Below are positions 1 to 8,891 of a stretch of 64,000 nt of DNA, in pieces. The stretch lies in assembly GCF_004217135.1 (NCBI RefSeq), contig NZ_SHKK01000001.1:4030001-4094000 (forward strand), in the 5' to 3' direction. The translations under genes were made by a program, and so were the position numbers. The notes under the pieces are model-generated. The model searched no databases and had not been told where the DNA came from. It saw only the letters and a program-made list of their open reading frames with translations. Position 1 is the stretch's first letter. Every line of letters begins with the position of its first letter. Origin of the DNA: Micromonospora violae. Lineage in GTDB: Bacteria; Actinomycetota; Actinomycetes; Mycobacteriales; Micromonosporaceae.

Positions 1-332
1 ACCACGATGAGGCGCACGATGGTTCCGCCCTCCTCCTCGTCTCCGGTGAGCTGGACGTAGATCTCGGTGCGCGCCTCCGCCCGAGCACCGGCGCCCTTCG
101 CCCGTTCCCGCCAGCCGATCAGCGTCGGCTCCTGGTAGGCGATCACCTCGGCCTCATGCGCCGAGCCGCGCCCCGCCTGGACAAGTTGTCGCCGCCCGAA
201 GCCCTCTCCCGAGAGCACTTCGGCCGCGCGGACCCCGGCCAGCCAGGCCGGCAACTGCTCGGCCCGCTGCACGACATCCCAGACCACTTCAATTGGCGCC
301 GCCACGTGCGCACTGCGTTCCACGAGGATCAT
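1..332 (-). CDS. SRPBCC (polyketide cyclase/dehydrase-like) family protein, 3' end missing
   Basis: Reading the minus strand from an ATG at 330-332 gives an open frame to the window edge, about 110 residues, beginning MILVERSAHVAAPIEVVWDV. The opening pattern (ERSAHVAAPIEVVWDVVQRAEQLPAW) is the usual start of the START/SRPBCC ligand-binding fold, in which a first beta strand leads into a helix around the W. A GGAGG ribosome-binding site lies about 10 bases upstream of the ATG. The C-terminal end lies beyond position 1. Ligand and role are unknown; such proteins bind hydrophobic ligands or act as cyclases. It is divergent from the GH1 gene on the other side of a 188-base gap. Confidence 0.75.
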   Translation of the reverse strand, partial: MILVERSAHVAAPIEVVWDVVQRAEQLPAWLAGVRAAEVLSGEGFGRRQLVQAGRGSAHEAEVIAYQEPTLIGWRERAKGAGARAEARTEIYVQLTGDEEEGGTIVRLIV

Positions 333-520
333 TTCCGTCTTTCCTCCGGTGAGGACATCACACGATATCGGCACTCTATGCGCTAAATCGGACTTACCTG
401 GACGGGTTCGGAAAAAGACACGCCGATCAACCATTGCGCATTGCGCCAGGCCGGCCTATGGCGCATTCATCGAGATCGTCCTAAAGTCCCGAGCACGTTT
501 CACGTTGACCGGGAGGGCGC

Positions 521-1870
521 ATGTCGACCGCACCGATGCCCCAGTTCCCCACCGGCTTCCGCTGGGGCGTCTCCACATCGGCCCACCAGATCGAAGGCGC
601 CACCACGGCCGACGGCCGAGGTCCGTCCATCTGGGACACCTTTGCGCACTCCCCCGGCCGGATCAGCGACGGCAGCAGCGCGCAGGTGGCCTGCGACCAC
701 TACCACCGGCACAGCGAGGACACCGCGCTCCTGGCCGGGCTGGGCGTCTCCGCGTACCGGTTCTCCATCGCCTGGCCCCGGGTCCAGCCCACCGGCACCG
801 GCGCCACCAACGCGGCCGGGCTGGACTTCTACGACCGCCTGGTGGACGAGTTGCTGGCCGCCGACATCGACCCAGTGGCCACCCTCTACCACTGGGACCT
901 GCCGCAACCCCTCGAAGACGCCGGCGGCTGGCTGCACCGCGACACCGCCGCCCGGTTCGCCGAGTACGCCGAGAAGACCGCCGCCCGGCTCGGCGACCGG
1001 GTCCGGCTCTGGATCACCCTCAACGAACCGTTCATCCACATGAGCCTCGGCTACGGCATGGGTGTGCACGCCCCCGGCCGGATGCTGCTCTTCGACGCCT
1101 TTCCGGTCGCCCACCACCAACTGCTCGGACACGGGCTCGCGGTGCAGGCACTGCGGGCGCACACCACCAACCCGGTGGCGATCGCCAACAACTACTCGCC
1201 GGTGCGGGTGCTCGGCGACCGCGACGCCGACCGGGCCGCCGGGGCCGCGTACGAGGCGCTGCACAACCGCCTCTTCACCGACCCGCTGCTCGGCCGCGGC
1301 TACCCGGAACTGCCCGGCTTCGACGCGAGCGTCGTGCACCCCGGCGACCTCGACACGATCGCCGCGCCGATCGACGTGCTCGGGGTCAACTACTACAACC
1401 CCACCGGGGTACGGGCGGCCGAGGAGGGCTCGCCCCTGCCGTTCGACCTCGTCGCGCTGGACGGCTACCCGCGTACCGCCTTCGACTGGCCGGTGGCCCC
1501 CGATGGGCTGCGCGAACTGCTCGGCTGGCTCCACGACACGTACGGCGACGCGCTGCCGCCCATCGAGATCACCGAGAGCGGCTGCGCGTACGACGACGTA
1601 CCCGACGCCGACGGGCAGGTGGCGGATCCGGAGCGGATCGCGTACCTCGACGGGCACCTGCGCGCGGTCCGGGCCGCCCTCGACGACGGGGTGGACGTAC
1701 GCGGGTACTTCGTCTGGTCGCTGCTGGACAACTGGGAGTGGGCCGAGGGGTTCACCAAGCGCTTCGGTCTGGTGCACGTCGACTACGCCGCCCAGACCCG
1801 TACGCCGAAGTCGTCGTACACCTGGTTGCGGGACGTGATTGCGGCCGGCCGGCCGGGGTCGACGCGGTGA
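521..1870 (+). CDS. GH1 family beta-glucosidase
   Basis: A cytosolic glycoside hydrolase family 1 enzyme of 449 residues, the usual family length, with no signal peptide. The start carries the family signature FPTGFRWGVSTSAHQIEGA. The acid/base glutamate is E169 in TLNEP and the nucleophile is E352 in ITESG, so both catalytic residues are intact. It should split beta-glucosides such as cellobiose after uptake. Its stop overlaps the GTG start of the following MFS transporter by 4 bases, so the pair forms a take-up-and-cleave operon. The 188-base upstream gap holds an imperfect dyad at 442-465 (TGCGCC ... GGCGCA) that could be an operator, but no clear LacI-family consensus is visible. Exact substrate is unresolved. 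Confidence 0.93.
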   Translation: MSTAPMPQFPTGFRWGVSTSAHQIEGATTADGRGPSIWDTFAHSPGRISDGSSAQVACDHYHRHSEDTALLAGLGVSAYRFSIAWPRVQPTGTGATNAAGLDFYDRLVDELLAADIDPVATLYHWDLPQPLEDAGGWLHRDTAARFAEYAEKTAARLGDRVRLWITLNEPFIHMSLGYGMGVHAPGRMLLFDAFPVAHHQLLGHGLAVQALRAHTTNPVAIANNYSPVRVLGDRDADRAAGAAYEALHNRLFTDPLLGRGYPELPGFDASVVHPGDLDTIAAPIDVLGVNYYNPTGVRAAEEGSPLPFDLVALDGYPRTAFDWPVAPDGLRELLGWLHDTYGDALPPIEITESGCAYDDVPDADGQVADPERIAYLDGHLRAVRAALDDGVDVRGYFVWSLLDNWEWAEGFTKRFGLVHVDYAAQTRTPKSSYTWLRDVIAAGRPGSTR

Positions 1871-3144
1871 CCACCCTCGACCCGACGCCGACGTCGTTGC
1901 CGGCGGCGCTCGCCGAGCCGACGGTGCCGGTGCGGCGCGGCTGGATCGGTCTGATCTTCGCGGCCAACCTCGGCGTCTGGATGGCGTTCTTCACGCCCAT
2001 CCAGGTGCTGCTGCCCCAGCAGATCGAGCAGATCGCGCCCGGCGACAAGGAGAACGTGCTGGCCCTGGTCACCGGCCTCGGCGCGCTGGCGGCGGTACTG
2101 GCCAACCCCCTCGCGGGCGCGCTCTCCGACCGGACCTGCCTGCGGATCGCCGGTCGCGAGTTCGGTCGTCGCCACGTCTGGACGGCGGGCGGGGCGGTGC
2201 TCGGCGCGGCGGCCCTGGTGCTGCTCGCCCAGCAGCGGACCATCCTCGGGGTCGTCCTCGGTTGGGTCGCCGCGCAGGTCTGCTTCAACGCGATGCTGGC
2301 CAGCCTCACCGCGGCCGTCCCGGACCGGGTCCCGGTGCGGCAGCGCGGCGGCGTCTCCGGCTGGGTGGGCATCCCGCAGGCGCTCGGGCTGGTGCTCGGC
2401 GCGCTGCTGGTCACCGCCGTGGTCACCGGCAACGCGGCGGGCTACCTGGCCATCGCGGTGGCCGTCCTGCTGTTGTCGTTGCCGTTCGCGCTGCTCACCC
2501 CCGACGAACCGCTGCCGCGTACGCACCGGCCGGTGTTCCGGACGCGGGCGCTGCTGGCCTCGATGTGGATCAGCCCCCGCCGGCACCCGGATTTCGCCTG
2601 GGCCTGGATCACCCGGTTCCTGGTCCAGTTGGGCAACGCGCTGGGCACCCTCTACCTGCTGTACTTCCTCAGCGACGGGGTGCGTCACCCGGACCCCGAG
2701 GGCGGTCTGCTGGTGCTGATCCTGCTCTACACGCTCGGGATGATGCTGACCGCGGTGGTCGCCGGACGCCTCTCCGACCGCTCCGGCCGCCGCAAGATCT
2801 ACGTGATCACCTCTGGGCTGATCATGGCGGTGGCGGCGCTGCTGCTCGCTGTCGCGCCGGTCTGGCCGATGGCCGTCGTCGCCGCGCTGCTGCTCGGCGC
2901 CGGCTACGGCGTCTACCTCTCGGTGGACGCCGCGTTGATCACCCAGGTGCTGCCCCGGGCCACCGACCGGGCCAAGGACCTGGGCGTCATCAACATCGCC
3001 AACTCGGCGCCGCAGGTGCTCGGCCCGGCGCTCTCCGCCCCGCTCGTGGTGTACCTGGGCGGCTACCCCACCCTCTACGCGGTGACCGCCGTGGTCACCC
3101 TGGTCGGCAGCGTCCTGGTCGTCAAGATCCGTTCAGTCCGGTGA
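1867..3144 (+). CDS. MFS transporter, probable sugar/glycoside permease
   Basis: A major facilitator superfamily membrane protein of 425 residues from the GTG at 1867, which overlaps the GH1 stop (GTGA). The open frame runs far upstream, but that part is out-of-frame GH1 sequence, so the overlap decides the start. About 12 hydrophobic segments can be counted. The loop between segments 2 and 3 reads GALSDRT, and the matching loop in the second half reads GRLSDRSGRRK, both typical MFS signatures. Paired with a cytosolic beta-glucosidase, it most likely imports the glucoside that enzyme cleaves. The specific substrate is inference from the neighbour. Confidence 0.85.
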   Translation: MTTLDPTPTSLPAALAEPTVPVRRGWIGLIFAANLGVWMAFFTPIQVLLPQQIEQIAPGDKENVLALVTGLGALAAVLANPLAGALSDRTCLRIAGREFGRRHVWTAGGAVLGAAALVLLAQQRTILGVVLGWVAAQVCFNAMLASLTAAVPDRVPVRQRGGVSGWVGIPQALGLVLGALLVTAVVTGNAAGYLAIAVAVLLLSLPFALLTPDEPLPRTHRPVFRTRALLASMWISPRRHPDFAWAWITRFLVQLGNALGTLYLLYFLSDGVRHPDPEGGLLVLILLYTLGMMLTAVVAGRLSDRSGRRKIYVITSGLIMAVAALLLAVAPVWPMAVVAALLLGAGYGVYLSVDAALITQVLPRATDRAKDLGVINIANSAPQVLGPALSAPLVVYLGGYPTLYAVTAVVTLVGSVLVVKIRSVR

Positions 3145-3195
3145 GCCAGGGGGCGGTGGCGGAAAGCGGTCGCGTACCGCCGTAGGCTGTGGGGT

Positions 3196-4605
3196 GTGAC
3201 AGTACGTGTGCGCTTCGCCCCTTCCCCGACCGGTATGTTCCACGTCGGCGGTGCCCGCTCGGCGCTGCAGAACTGGATCTACGCCAAGCAGCAGGGCGGC
3301 GTGTTCGTGCTGCGCATCGAGGACACCGACGCGGCGCGCAACAAGCCCGAGTGGACCGAGGGCATCCTCTCCGCGCTGGACTGGATCGGGATCTCCCGGG
3401 GCAGCTACGAGGGCCCCTACTTCCAGTCGGCGAACGCCGGCGAGCACCGGGCCGCCGCCGCCCGCCTGTACGACTCGGGCCGCGCCTACTACTGCGACTG
3501 CACCCGGGAGGACGTGCAGGCCCGCACCGGCTCGCAGCACCAGGGCTACGACGGCTACCACCGCGACCGTGGCCTCGGCCCGGGCCCGGGGCACGCTCTG
3601 CGCTTCCGTACGCCGGACGAGGGCTCGACAGTGGTGGTCGACCTGATCCGCGGTGAGCCCACCTTCGAGAACAAGCTCATCGAGGACTTCGTCATCGCCC
3701 GCGGTGACGGCTCGCCGGTCTTCCTGCTGGCCAACGTCGTCGACGACATGACCATGGGGATCACCCACGTGATCCGGGCCGAGGAGCACCTGCCCAACAC
3801 CCCCAAGCAGCAGCTGCTCTGGGAGGCCCTCGGCGTCAAGCCGCCGGTCTGGGCGCACGTGCCGGTGGTGGTCAACGAGAAGCGGCAGAAGCTCTCCAAG
3901 CGCCGGGACAAGGTCGCCCTGGAGGCGTACCGCGACGAGGGTTACCTCGCCGGCGCGATGCGCAACTACCTCATGCTGCTCGGCTGGGCCCCCTCCGGCG
4001 ACCGGGAGATCGTTCCCTGGTCGGTCATCGAGAACGAGTTCCGGCTGGACGAGGTCAATCTGTCCTCGGCCTTCTTCGACGAGAAGAAGCTGCGCGCGTT
4101 CAACGGTGAGTACATTCGCGCGCTGCCGGTGGCCGAGTTCATCGACGCCTGCCAGCCGTGGCTGACCGGCACCGAGACCATCGCGCCGCCGCCGTGGCAG
4201 CCGGAGGAGTTCGATGCCGACGCGTTCGCCGCCGTCGCGCCGCTGGCTCAGACACGGATCGCGGTGCTCAGCGAGATCGTGCCGAACGTCGACTTCCTCT
4301 TCCTGGCCTCGCCGCTGATCGACGAGGCCGCCTGGGCCAAGACGATGAAGGACGGCTCCGCCGAGCTGCTGGACGACGCCGTCGCGGCGTTCGAGGCGCT
4401 GGAGTCCTGGGATGCCGAGTCGTTGAAGTCGACGCTGGAGGCGGTCGGCGCGGAGCGCGGCCTCAAGCTCGGCAAGACACAGGCACCGGTACGCGTCGCG
4501 GTCACCGGCCGCACCGTGGGCCTGCCGCTGTTCGAGTCGCTGGAGGTGCTCGGTCGCGAGCGCACCCTGACCCGCATCCGCGCCGCCCGCCTACGCCTGG
4601 TCTAA
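3196..4605 (+). CDS. gltX: Glutamate--tRNA ligase
   Basis: Class I aminoacyl-tRNA synthetase of 469 residues that charges tRNA with glutamate. The N-terminus [20 protein letters not shown] carries the HIGH-type ATP-binding motif in the form HVGG. The KMSKS-type loop appears as KLSKRRD near residue 237. The C-terminal anticodon-binding region follows. Translation starts at a GTG (3196). Actinobacteria generally lack glutaminyl-tRNA synthetase and use a non-discriminating GltX with GatCAB; that is family knowledge, not seen here. No terminator hairpin other than the palindromic repeat at 4631-4703 separates it from the convergent CopC-like gene. Confidence 0.97.
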   Translation: MTVRVRFAPSPTGMFHVGGARSALQNWIYAKQQGGVFVLRIEDTDAARNKPEWTEGILSALDWIGISRGSYEGPYFQSANAGEHRAAAARLYDSGRAYYCDCTREDVQARTGSQHQGYDGYHRDRGLGPGPGHALRFRTPDEGSTVVVDLIRGEPTFENKLIEDFVIARGDGSPVFLLANVVDDMTMGITHVIRAEEHLPNTPKQQLLWEALGVKPPVWAHVPVVVNEKRQKLSKRRDKVALEAYRDEGYLAGAMRNYLMLLGWAPSGDREIVPWSVIENEFRLDEVNLSSAFFDEKKLRAFNGEYIRALPVAEFIDACQPWLTGTETIAPPPWQPEEFDADAFAAVAPLAQTRIAVLSEIVPNVDFLFLASPLIDEAAWAKTMKDGSAELLDDAVAAFEALESWDAESLKSTLEAVGAERGLKLGKTQAPVRVAVTGRTVGLPLFESLEVLGRERTLTRIRAARLRLV

Positions 4606-4630
4606 GAAGCGCCCCGCGCGCCTGTCCCCG

Positions 4631-4703
4631 TCGATCATGGAGTTGTGGTGCCTGGTTTGGTGCCTCTCGGGGCTTTTGTCCCCCACCATAACTCCATGAT
4701 CGA
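4631..4703. repeat. Palindromic intergenic repeat, copy 1
   Basis: Left arm TCGATCATGGAGTTGTGGTG (4631-4650) pairs with the right arm at 4684-4703, leaving a 33-base loop. The single mismatch is a G opposite T, which would pair as G-U in RNA. A second copy lies at 17782-17855 with the same arms and similar loop edges. Both copies sit between convergent genes, this one ending exactly at the CopC-like stop codon. It can fold as a 20-bp hairpin and may act as a two-way terminator. Copy number and spread in the genome cannot be judged from this window. Confidence 0.85.
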
Positions 4704-5387
4704 CTAGGCGCTGTCGCGGCTGCCGCGGCGGCGGCGGAACGCGAGGCCGGTTCCGAGCGCGGCGAGCAGCACCAGGCCGCCGAGCGCCCAGAGCCACCAG
4801 CGACCGCCGGAGTCGGACTGCTCCGACGCGGCCGGCACTGTGGACGCCGTCGCGCCGCCGGCGGAGGGCGACGCCGGGCCGACGGAGGGCGGGACGGCAG
4901 CCGAGGGTGATGCGGCGGCCGAGGGTGATGCGGCGGCCGAGGGTGATGCGGCTGCCGAGGGTGAATCGGCCGGGCTGACGGTGGCGGACGGGTCGGCGGC
5001 GGTGCCGGTGGTGAGGGTGAACCGCACCTCGCCCTTCACCGGATGTCCGTCGGAGGACGCGAGCTGGTAGCCGACGATGTAGAGCCCCGCGGCGGCCGGC
5101 GTGAACGGCACCCGCACCCGGCTGCCGTCGAAGGCGGGTGTCCCGCCGGCGACCACATTGTCCGGTCCGGTTATTGTGATCTTCGTCGTAGCCGGTGACG
5201 GCTTGGCGAGGAACCGCAGCTCGACCCGGGCGGGTGCCGTGGCCACGCGCGCGCCGTCGCGCGGGTTGCTGCCGGTCAACTCGTTGTGGGCGGCGGCCGG
5301 TGTCGCCGGCAGCAAAACCGACACACCGAGCGCCACGCCGAACACCACTGGCACGACCCGCACCGTACGTGTAACCCTGCCCCCCAT
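4704..5387 (-). CDS. CopC domain-containing protein with C-terminal membrane anchor
   Basis: A 227-residue exported protein. The ATG at 5385-5387 has a GGAGGGG ribosome-binding site 5 bases away. A signal peptide ends near AAAHNELTGSNPRDG, so a histidine lies at or next to the mature N-terminus, as in copper-binding CopC/YobA proteins. The other conserved segment, SSDGHPVKGEVRF, is present about 75 residues later. A Ser/Pro/Ala-rich spacer with SPSAAA repeats follows, then one membrane helix (WWLWALGGLVLLAAL) and a basic RRRRG tail. It is therefore probably an extracytoplasmic copper-binding domain tethered to the membrane. The usual CopD partner is absent here. It is divergent from the 5607 gene. 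Confidence 0.85.
   Translation of the reverse strand: MGGRVTRTVRVVPVVFGVALGVSVLLPATPAAAHNELTGSNPRDGARVATAPARVELRFLAKPSPATTKITITGPDNVVAGGTPAFDGSRVRVPFTPAAAGLYIVGYQLASSDGHPVKGEVRFTLTTGTAADPSATVSPADSPSAAASPSAAASPSAAASPSAAVPPSVGPASPSAGGATASTVPAASEQSDSGGRWWLWALGGLVLLAALGTGLAFRRRRGSRDSA
4897..4968. repeat. 18-bp tandem repeat, four units, inside the CopC-like gene
   Basis: Four consecutive 18-base units of the type GCNGCCGAGGGTGATGCG lie in the coding region; the last has one extra change (GAATCG). On the coding strand they produce repeated SPSAAA hexapeptides in the flexible spacer between the CopC domain and the membrane anchor. Unit number could vary between strains by slippage. Confidence 0.9.
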
Positions 5388-5606
5388 GAACCCCTCCGTA
5401 AGGGTACGATCCGCCCGCTGATCAAACGGCTCCTCGTTAGTTGAGCAGAGATCGCAGATAGTTCCAATTACTGTTCCGAAAGCTGCAACCCATCGACGTT
5501 CTGTTGAGTCTGTAGGGGTGGACACGACCAGCTGGTCGATGCCGCACCAGCAGGTCGGTCCGGACGTCACGACGAAGCCATCCATCGAACGGGGCGAGGA
5601 GGCGGG

Positions 5607-6257
5607 ATGGTCCGACACATGAGGCGGTTGGCCGCCGTGTTGGCGGGCACCCTGGCGGCAGCGCTGCTGTCGCTCGGCACCGCCGGCTCGGCCACGGCGG
5701 CGCCGAAGCCGGCACCCGCCGGAGTGGACATCACCGGCACCGGGCTGTCCGAGCCGCTGCGGATGCACGCGGACAAGGAGCCCGCCCTCGTCGGCGCGAT
5801 CATCGACCAGGTCAACTTCCTCGCCCGCACCGGCTCGCCGACCGGTCCGAAGGCAGCCAACCTCGGTCCGAAATACACGGTCGTGGTGCTCGCCGGTGAG
5901 ACGCCGAAGCAGACGTACGACCTGTACCCCAAGGCGGTCGGCGGTCCCCGCGTCTACCGGCCGGCAAAGCAGCCGGACGGCCGGAAGACCAGCGCCGGCT
6001 GGTTCCTGGGTCGGCTCAGCATGTCCGAGACCCTGCGCACCGCCGGGGTGCCGTTGGAGCGTCAGTTCGACACGGTCAGCGGCGGCGCGGGCGGCGGCGA
6101 GCGGGTGCTCCCGGAGGACACGCTCGACCCGGCGAAAGACCTCGACGAGGCGCTCGGCGACCTGCAACGCCTCCTGCTGCTCAACGTCGGCGTGATGCTG
6201 ACCATCACGGTCGGCCTCGCCGGGATCGCCCTGCTGATCCGCCGCCGCACGCGCTGA
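5607..6257 (+). CDS. Secreted protein of unknown function with C-terminal membrane anchor
   Basis: A 216-residue protein. The ATG at 5607 has a GAGGAGG site 5 bases upstream; a second ATG four codons later is possible. A signal peptide (MRRLAAVLAGTLAAALLSLGTAGSATA) leads to an extracytoplasmic domain. That domain includes ADKEPALVGAIIDQVNFLA and the strand-like KYTVVVLAG. A helix (LLLLNVGVMLTITVGLAGIALLI) with an RRRTR stop-transfer tail ends the protein. I do not recognise a catalytic motif. It shares a 219-base divergent promoter region with the CopC-like gene, and the two may be co-regulated. A surface-anchored accessory role is possible but unproven. Confidence 0.8.
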   Translation: MVRHMRRLAAVLAGTLAAALLSLGTAGSATAAPKPAPAGVDITGTGLSEPLRMHADKEPALVGAIIDQVNFLARTGSPTGPKAANLGPKYTVVVLAGETPKQTYDLYPKAVGGPRVYRPAKQPDGRKTSAGWFLGRLSMSETLRTAGVPLERQFDTVSGGAGGGERVLPEDTLDPAKDLDEALGDLQRLLLLNVGVMLTITVGLAGIALLIRRRTR

Positions 6258-6932
6258 GCTGGCGCTGACCCCGCCGCCTTTCGGCAGCGGCGGTCAGCAC
6301 CAACAGCGCGGTCAGCACCAGCGGCGCGGTGGGCGCTCCCGGCGGGTGGCCCGTGGCCGAGGCCGGACCGGGCCGTGTCGGTGCGCCCCGGCCCAGCCGG
6401 GAAGTTCGCTGAGGCAACCAGCGGGAACATCGGAGTCGGGCTCGGCGAGGCCGCCGGGCTCGGCGCAGCGCTGACGCGGCAGCACAAGCTCGTCATCGAC
6501 CCGCGCGACGAGTGGCTCCACCGGGTGTGCTGACGCCCCGCCGACCGCCCGGCGGTGTTTCCCAGCCGCCTGCGGGTCGTGGTGCCCCGGCCGGCAGGGC
6601 TCGCCCTGGGCGCAGCCGTGGTCGGCCTCCCCGTGCGCCATCCCCGGTCTCCTCACGCTCGCTCACCCGCGGGTGCTCCCCCCGACGTGCCCCTGTCACC
6701 GTACTGGCCGGGGCCGACGGGCCGCGCGCAGCGTACCCGGGCTCAGGACCGGCCGGTTCGCCACGACGGCGGGGAGCACGGGATCCGGTTACGCAGTTCA
6801 CAGCTTCTTCGCGCACCGTTCACCGTGGGGTGATCCGCCGCGCTGCGCGTACCCCTTTCGGCGCATGGCGGTGCCGTCGAGGTCCTCCCTCGGTCGGAGT
6901 TCGGCGGGCGACGGCTGTGGTGGGATCGGGGC
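6258..6932. other. 675-base gap without a convincing gene
   Basis: No open frame here has both a credible start and family-like content. One plus-strand frame ends at a TGA at 6531-6533 and reads GKFAEATSGNIGVGLGEAAG before it, with a soluble-protein-like composition. It has only weak GTG starts near 6375 and no ribosome-binding site, so it may be a remnant of a lost gene. The 300 bases before the kinase start at 6933 hold no recognisable promoter or hairpin that I could support. Confidence 0.5.
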
Positions 6933-8129
6933 ATGCGTTCGCCACCGTGGCTCGACTCCGGCACTCTCGGTCGGGACCTCCTGCTGGCCGGCGCGTCGCT
7001 CGCCGGTGGTCTGGTCCTGTTCGCCCTGGGTTGGCAGCCGCAGGTCCGTCCGAACGCGCAGCTGCCGTCGGCGCTGTTCCTGCCGCCGCTGGTGGCGGTG
7101 TGTGTCGCGGTCGGCCTACGGCGGGTCGCGCCGCGCGCCAGCCTGGCCGTGGGGACCGGCGCGCTGGTCGTCGACACGGCGCTGGGCAGCTCGTTGGGCA
7201 CGGTCCTGGTCTACACGCAGGTGCTCTACGACGCCTGCGTGTACGGCCCGCCCCGGCTGTGGCGGTGGTTGCTGCGGATCACCGTGGCGTTGAGCGTGGT
7301 CGGGGTCGTCGTCGGCGTGCTGTCGTACGGCCAGTGGCGTGGCGCGGCGCTCGGGGTGCTGGTGGTGCTCGCCGGGCTGCTGCCGGTCCTTACCGGTGTC
7401 AGTGTGCGGCAGTACCGTGACCAGGCCGCCGCCGAGCGGGCGCGGGCCGAGCAGACCGCCCGGCTGGTGGAGTTGGACCGTCGGCAGGCGGTCAGCGCCG
7501 AGCGGGCCCGGATGGCCCGGGAGCTGCACGACGTGGTCGCCAACCACCTCAGCGCGGTGGCCATCCACGCCACCGCCGTGCTCTCGGTGCCCGGGTTGGA
7601 TCGCGGTCAGGTGGACTCGGCGTTGCGGGTGATCCGGGAGAGCAGCGTGCAGGGGCTGGCGGAGATGCGTCAGATGATCGAGGTGCTGCGTGACCCCGGG
7701 ACCAGCGGCGGGCCGGGTGCCGCCCCGGTGACACCGGAGGTGGTCACCGCCCGGCTGGCCGAGGCGGACGCACTGGTCGAGCGGGTCCGGGCGGCCGGCC
7801 TCGCGGTGCGGGTCCGCACCGATGGCACGCCCGGTGCGCTGCCGGTGGGGGTGGATCTCGCCGCGTACCGGATCGTGCAGGAGTCGCTGACGAACGCGCT
7901 CAAGCACGGTACGGGTGAGGCCGAACTGACGATCGCGTACCGGCCGGCCGAGGTGGTGCTGACGGTGGAGAATCCGGTTCGCCGGGGCGCGGGCGGGCTG
8001 CCGGGCGCCGGGGCCGGGCTGATCGGCATGCGGGAGCGCGCCACGCTGCTGGCCGGACGGTTCACCGCCGGACCGCGCGACGGCCGTTGGCAGGTGCGGG
8101 CCGCCCTGCCCACCGGGGAGGGCGGGTGA
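6933..8129 (+). CDS. Sensor histidine kinase, NarL/DesK (HisKA_3) type
   Basis: A 398-residue membrane kinase. The N-terminal ~165 residues hold four to five hydrophobic helices. A short coil (QYRDQAAAERARAEQTARLVELDRR) and the H-box ERARMARELHDVVANHLSAV follow, in which the His of ELHD is the phospho-acceptor. The ATPase domain shows an N-box (IVQESLTNALKH) and a G-box (GLIGMRERATLL). Its TGA overlaps the regulator's GTG by 4 bases, so kinase and regulator are translationally coupled. There is no adjacent ABC transporter, so the target is unknown. The ATG at 6933 has only a weak GGGG upstream. Confidence 0.93.
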   Translation: MRSPPWLDSGTLGRDLLLAGASLAGGLVLFALGWQPQVRPNAQLPSALFLPPLVAVCVAVGLRRVAPRASLAVGTGALVVDTALGSSLGTVLVYTQVLYDACVYGPPRLWRWLLRITVALSVVGVVVGVLSYGQWRGAALGVLVVLAGLLPVLTGVSVRQYRDQAAAERARAEQTARLVELDRRQAVSAERARMARELHDVVANHLSAVAIHATAVLSVPGLDRGQVDSALRVIRESSVQGLAEMRQMIEVLRDPGTSGGPGAAPVTPEVVTARLAEADALVERVRAAGLAVRVRTDGTPGALPVGVDLAAYRIVQESLTNALKHGTGEAELTIAYRPAEVVLTVENPVRRGAGGLPGAGAGLIGMRERATLLAGRFTAGPRDGRWQVRAALPTGEGG

Positions 8130-8818
8130 CCGGGCCGCCGGGCGACCCGGGAGCGGCGACGGTACGGGTGGTGCTCGCCGACGATCAGCCGGCGGTACGG
8201 GCCGGACTGGCCCTGATCCTGAACGGCTCACCGGGCGTCGAGGTGGTCGGCGAGGCGGGCGACGGCGACGCCGCGGTGCGGCTGTGCCGGGAGCTGCGCC
8301 CGGACGTGGCGGTGCTGGATGTGCGGATGCCGCACCGGGACGGGATCTCCGCGACCCGGGCGATCGTCGCCGACGGGCTCGCCGACGTGCTGGTGCTCAC
8401 CACCTTCGACCTGGACGAGTACGTCTTCGGGGCGTTGCGGGCCGGGGCGGCCGGGTTCCTGCTCAAGGACACCGACGCCGAGGGCCTGGTCGGCGCGGTG
8501 CGGACGGTGGCGCGGGGCGACGGCTTCATCGCGCCCACGGTGACCCGCCGGCTGATCACCGCGTTCGCGGCGACGGCGCCCGGCGCCTCGGCGGACACCC
8601 GGGCCGCGTTGGGCACCCTCACTCCGCGCGAGCGTGACGTGCTGGCCTGCCTCGGGTTCGGCCTGTCCAACCAGCAGATCGCCGATCGGCTGGTGCTGGC
8701 GGAGAGCACCGCCAAGACCCATGTGAGCCGGATCCTCGCGAAACTGGACCTGCGCAGCCGGGTGCAGGCCGCGATCCTGGCCCAGGAGTTGGGCCTGCCG
8801 CCTCCCCCGCAGCCGTGA
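8126..8818 (+). CDS. Response regulator, NarL/FixJ family
   Basis: A 230-residue two-domain regulator starting at the GTG that overlaps the kinase stop. The receiver domain (RVVLADDQPAVRAGL) has the phospho-accepting Asp in VAVLDVRMPHRDG, the conserved Thr in VLVLTTFDLDEYVF and the Lys in GFLLKDTDAEGL. The C-terminal LuxR-type helix-turn-helix reads LTPRERDVLACLGFGLSNQQIADRL. It acts as a DNA-binding output for the kinase encoded just upstream. Confidence 0.95.
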   Translation: MTGPPGDPGAATVRVVLADDQPAVRAGLALILNGSPGVEVVGEAGDGDAAVRLCRELRPDVAVLDVRMPHRDGISATRAIVADGLADVLVLTTFDLDEYVFGALRAGAAGFLLKDTDAEGLVGAVRTVARGDGFIAPTVTRRLITAFAATAPGASADTRAALGTLTPRERDVLACLGFGLSNQQIADRLVLAESTAKTHVSRILAKLDLRSRVQAAILAQELGLPPPPQP

Positions 8819-8891
8819 GCGGGTCCGGCGGGTGGACCGGCGGACCGGTGCCGACGTGGTTGGCCTGCTCACGACGTGTCAGGCTAGGGCG

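Noticed and set aside
349..1866. N-terminal extension of the MFS frame
   Set aside because: It is GH1 sequence read out of frame; the GTGA overlap at 1867 and the start of homology set the true start.
4897..4968. CRISPR-like repeat array
   Set aside because: Units are contiguous with no spacers and encode SPSAAA repeats; no cas genes in the window.
6375..6533. Possible 50-residue ORF ending DEWLHRVC
   Set aside because: Only weak GTG starts, no ribosome-binding site and no recognisable family; kept only as a possible remnant.
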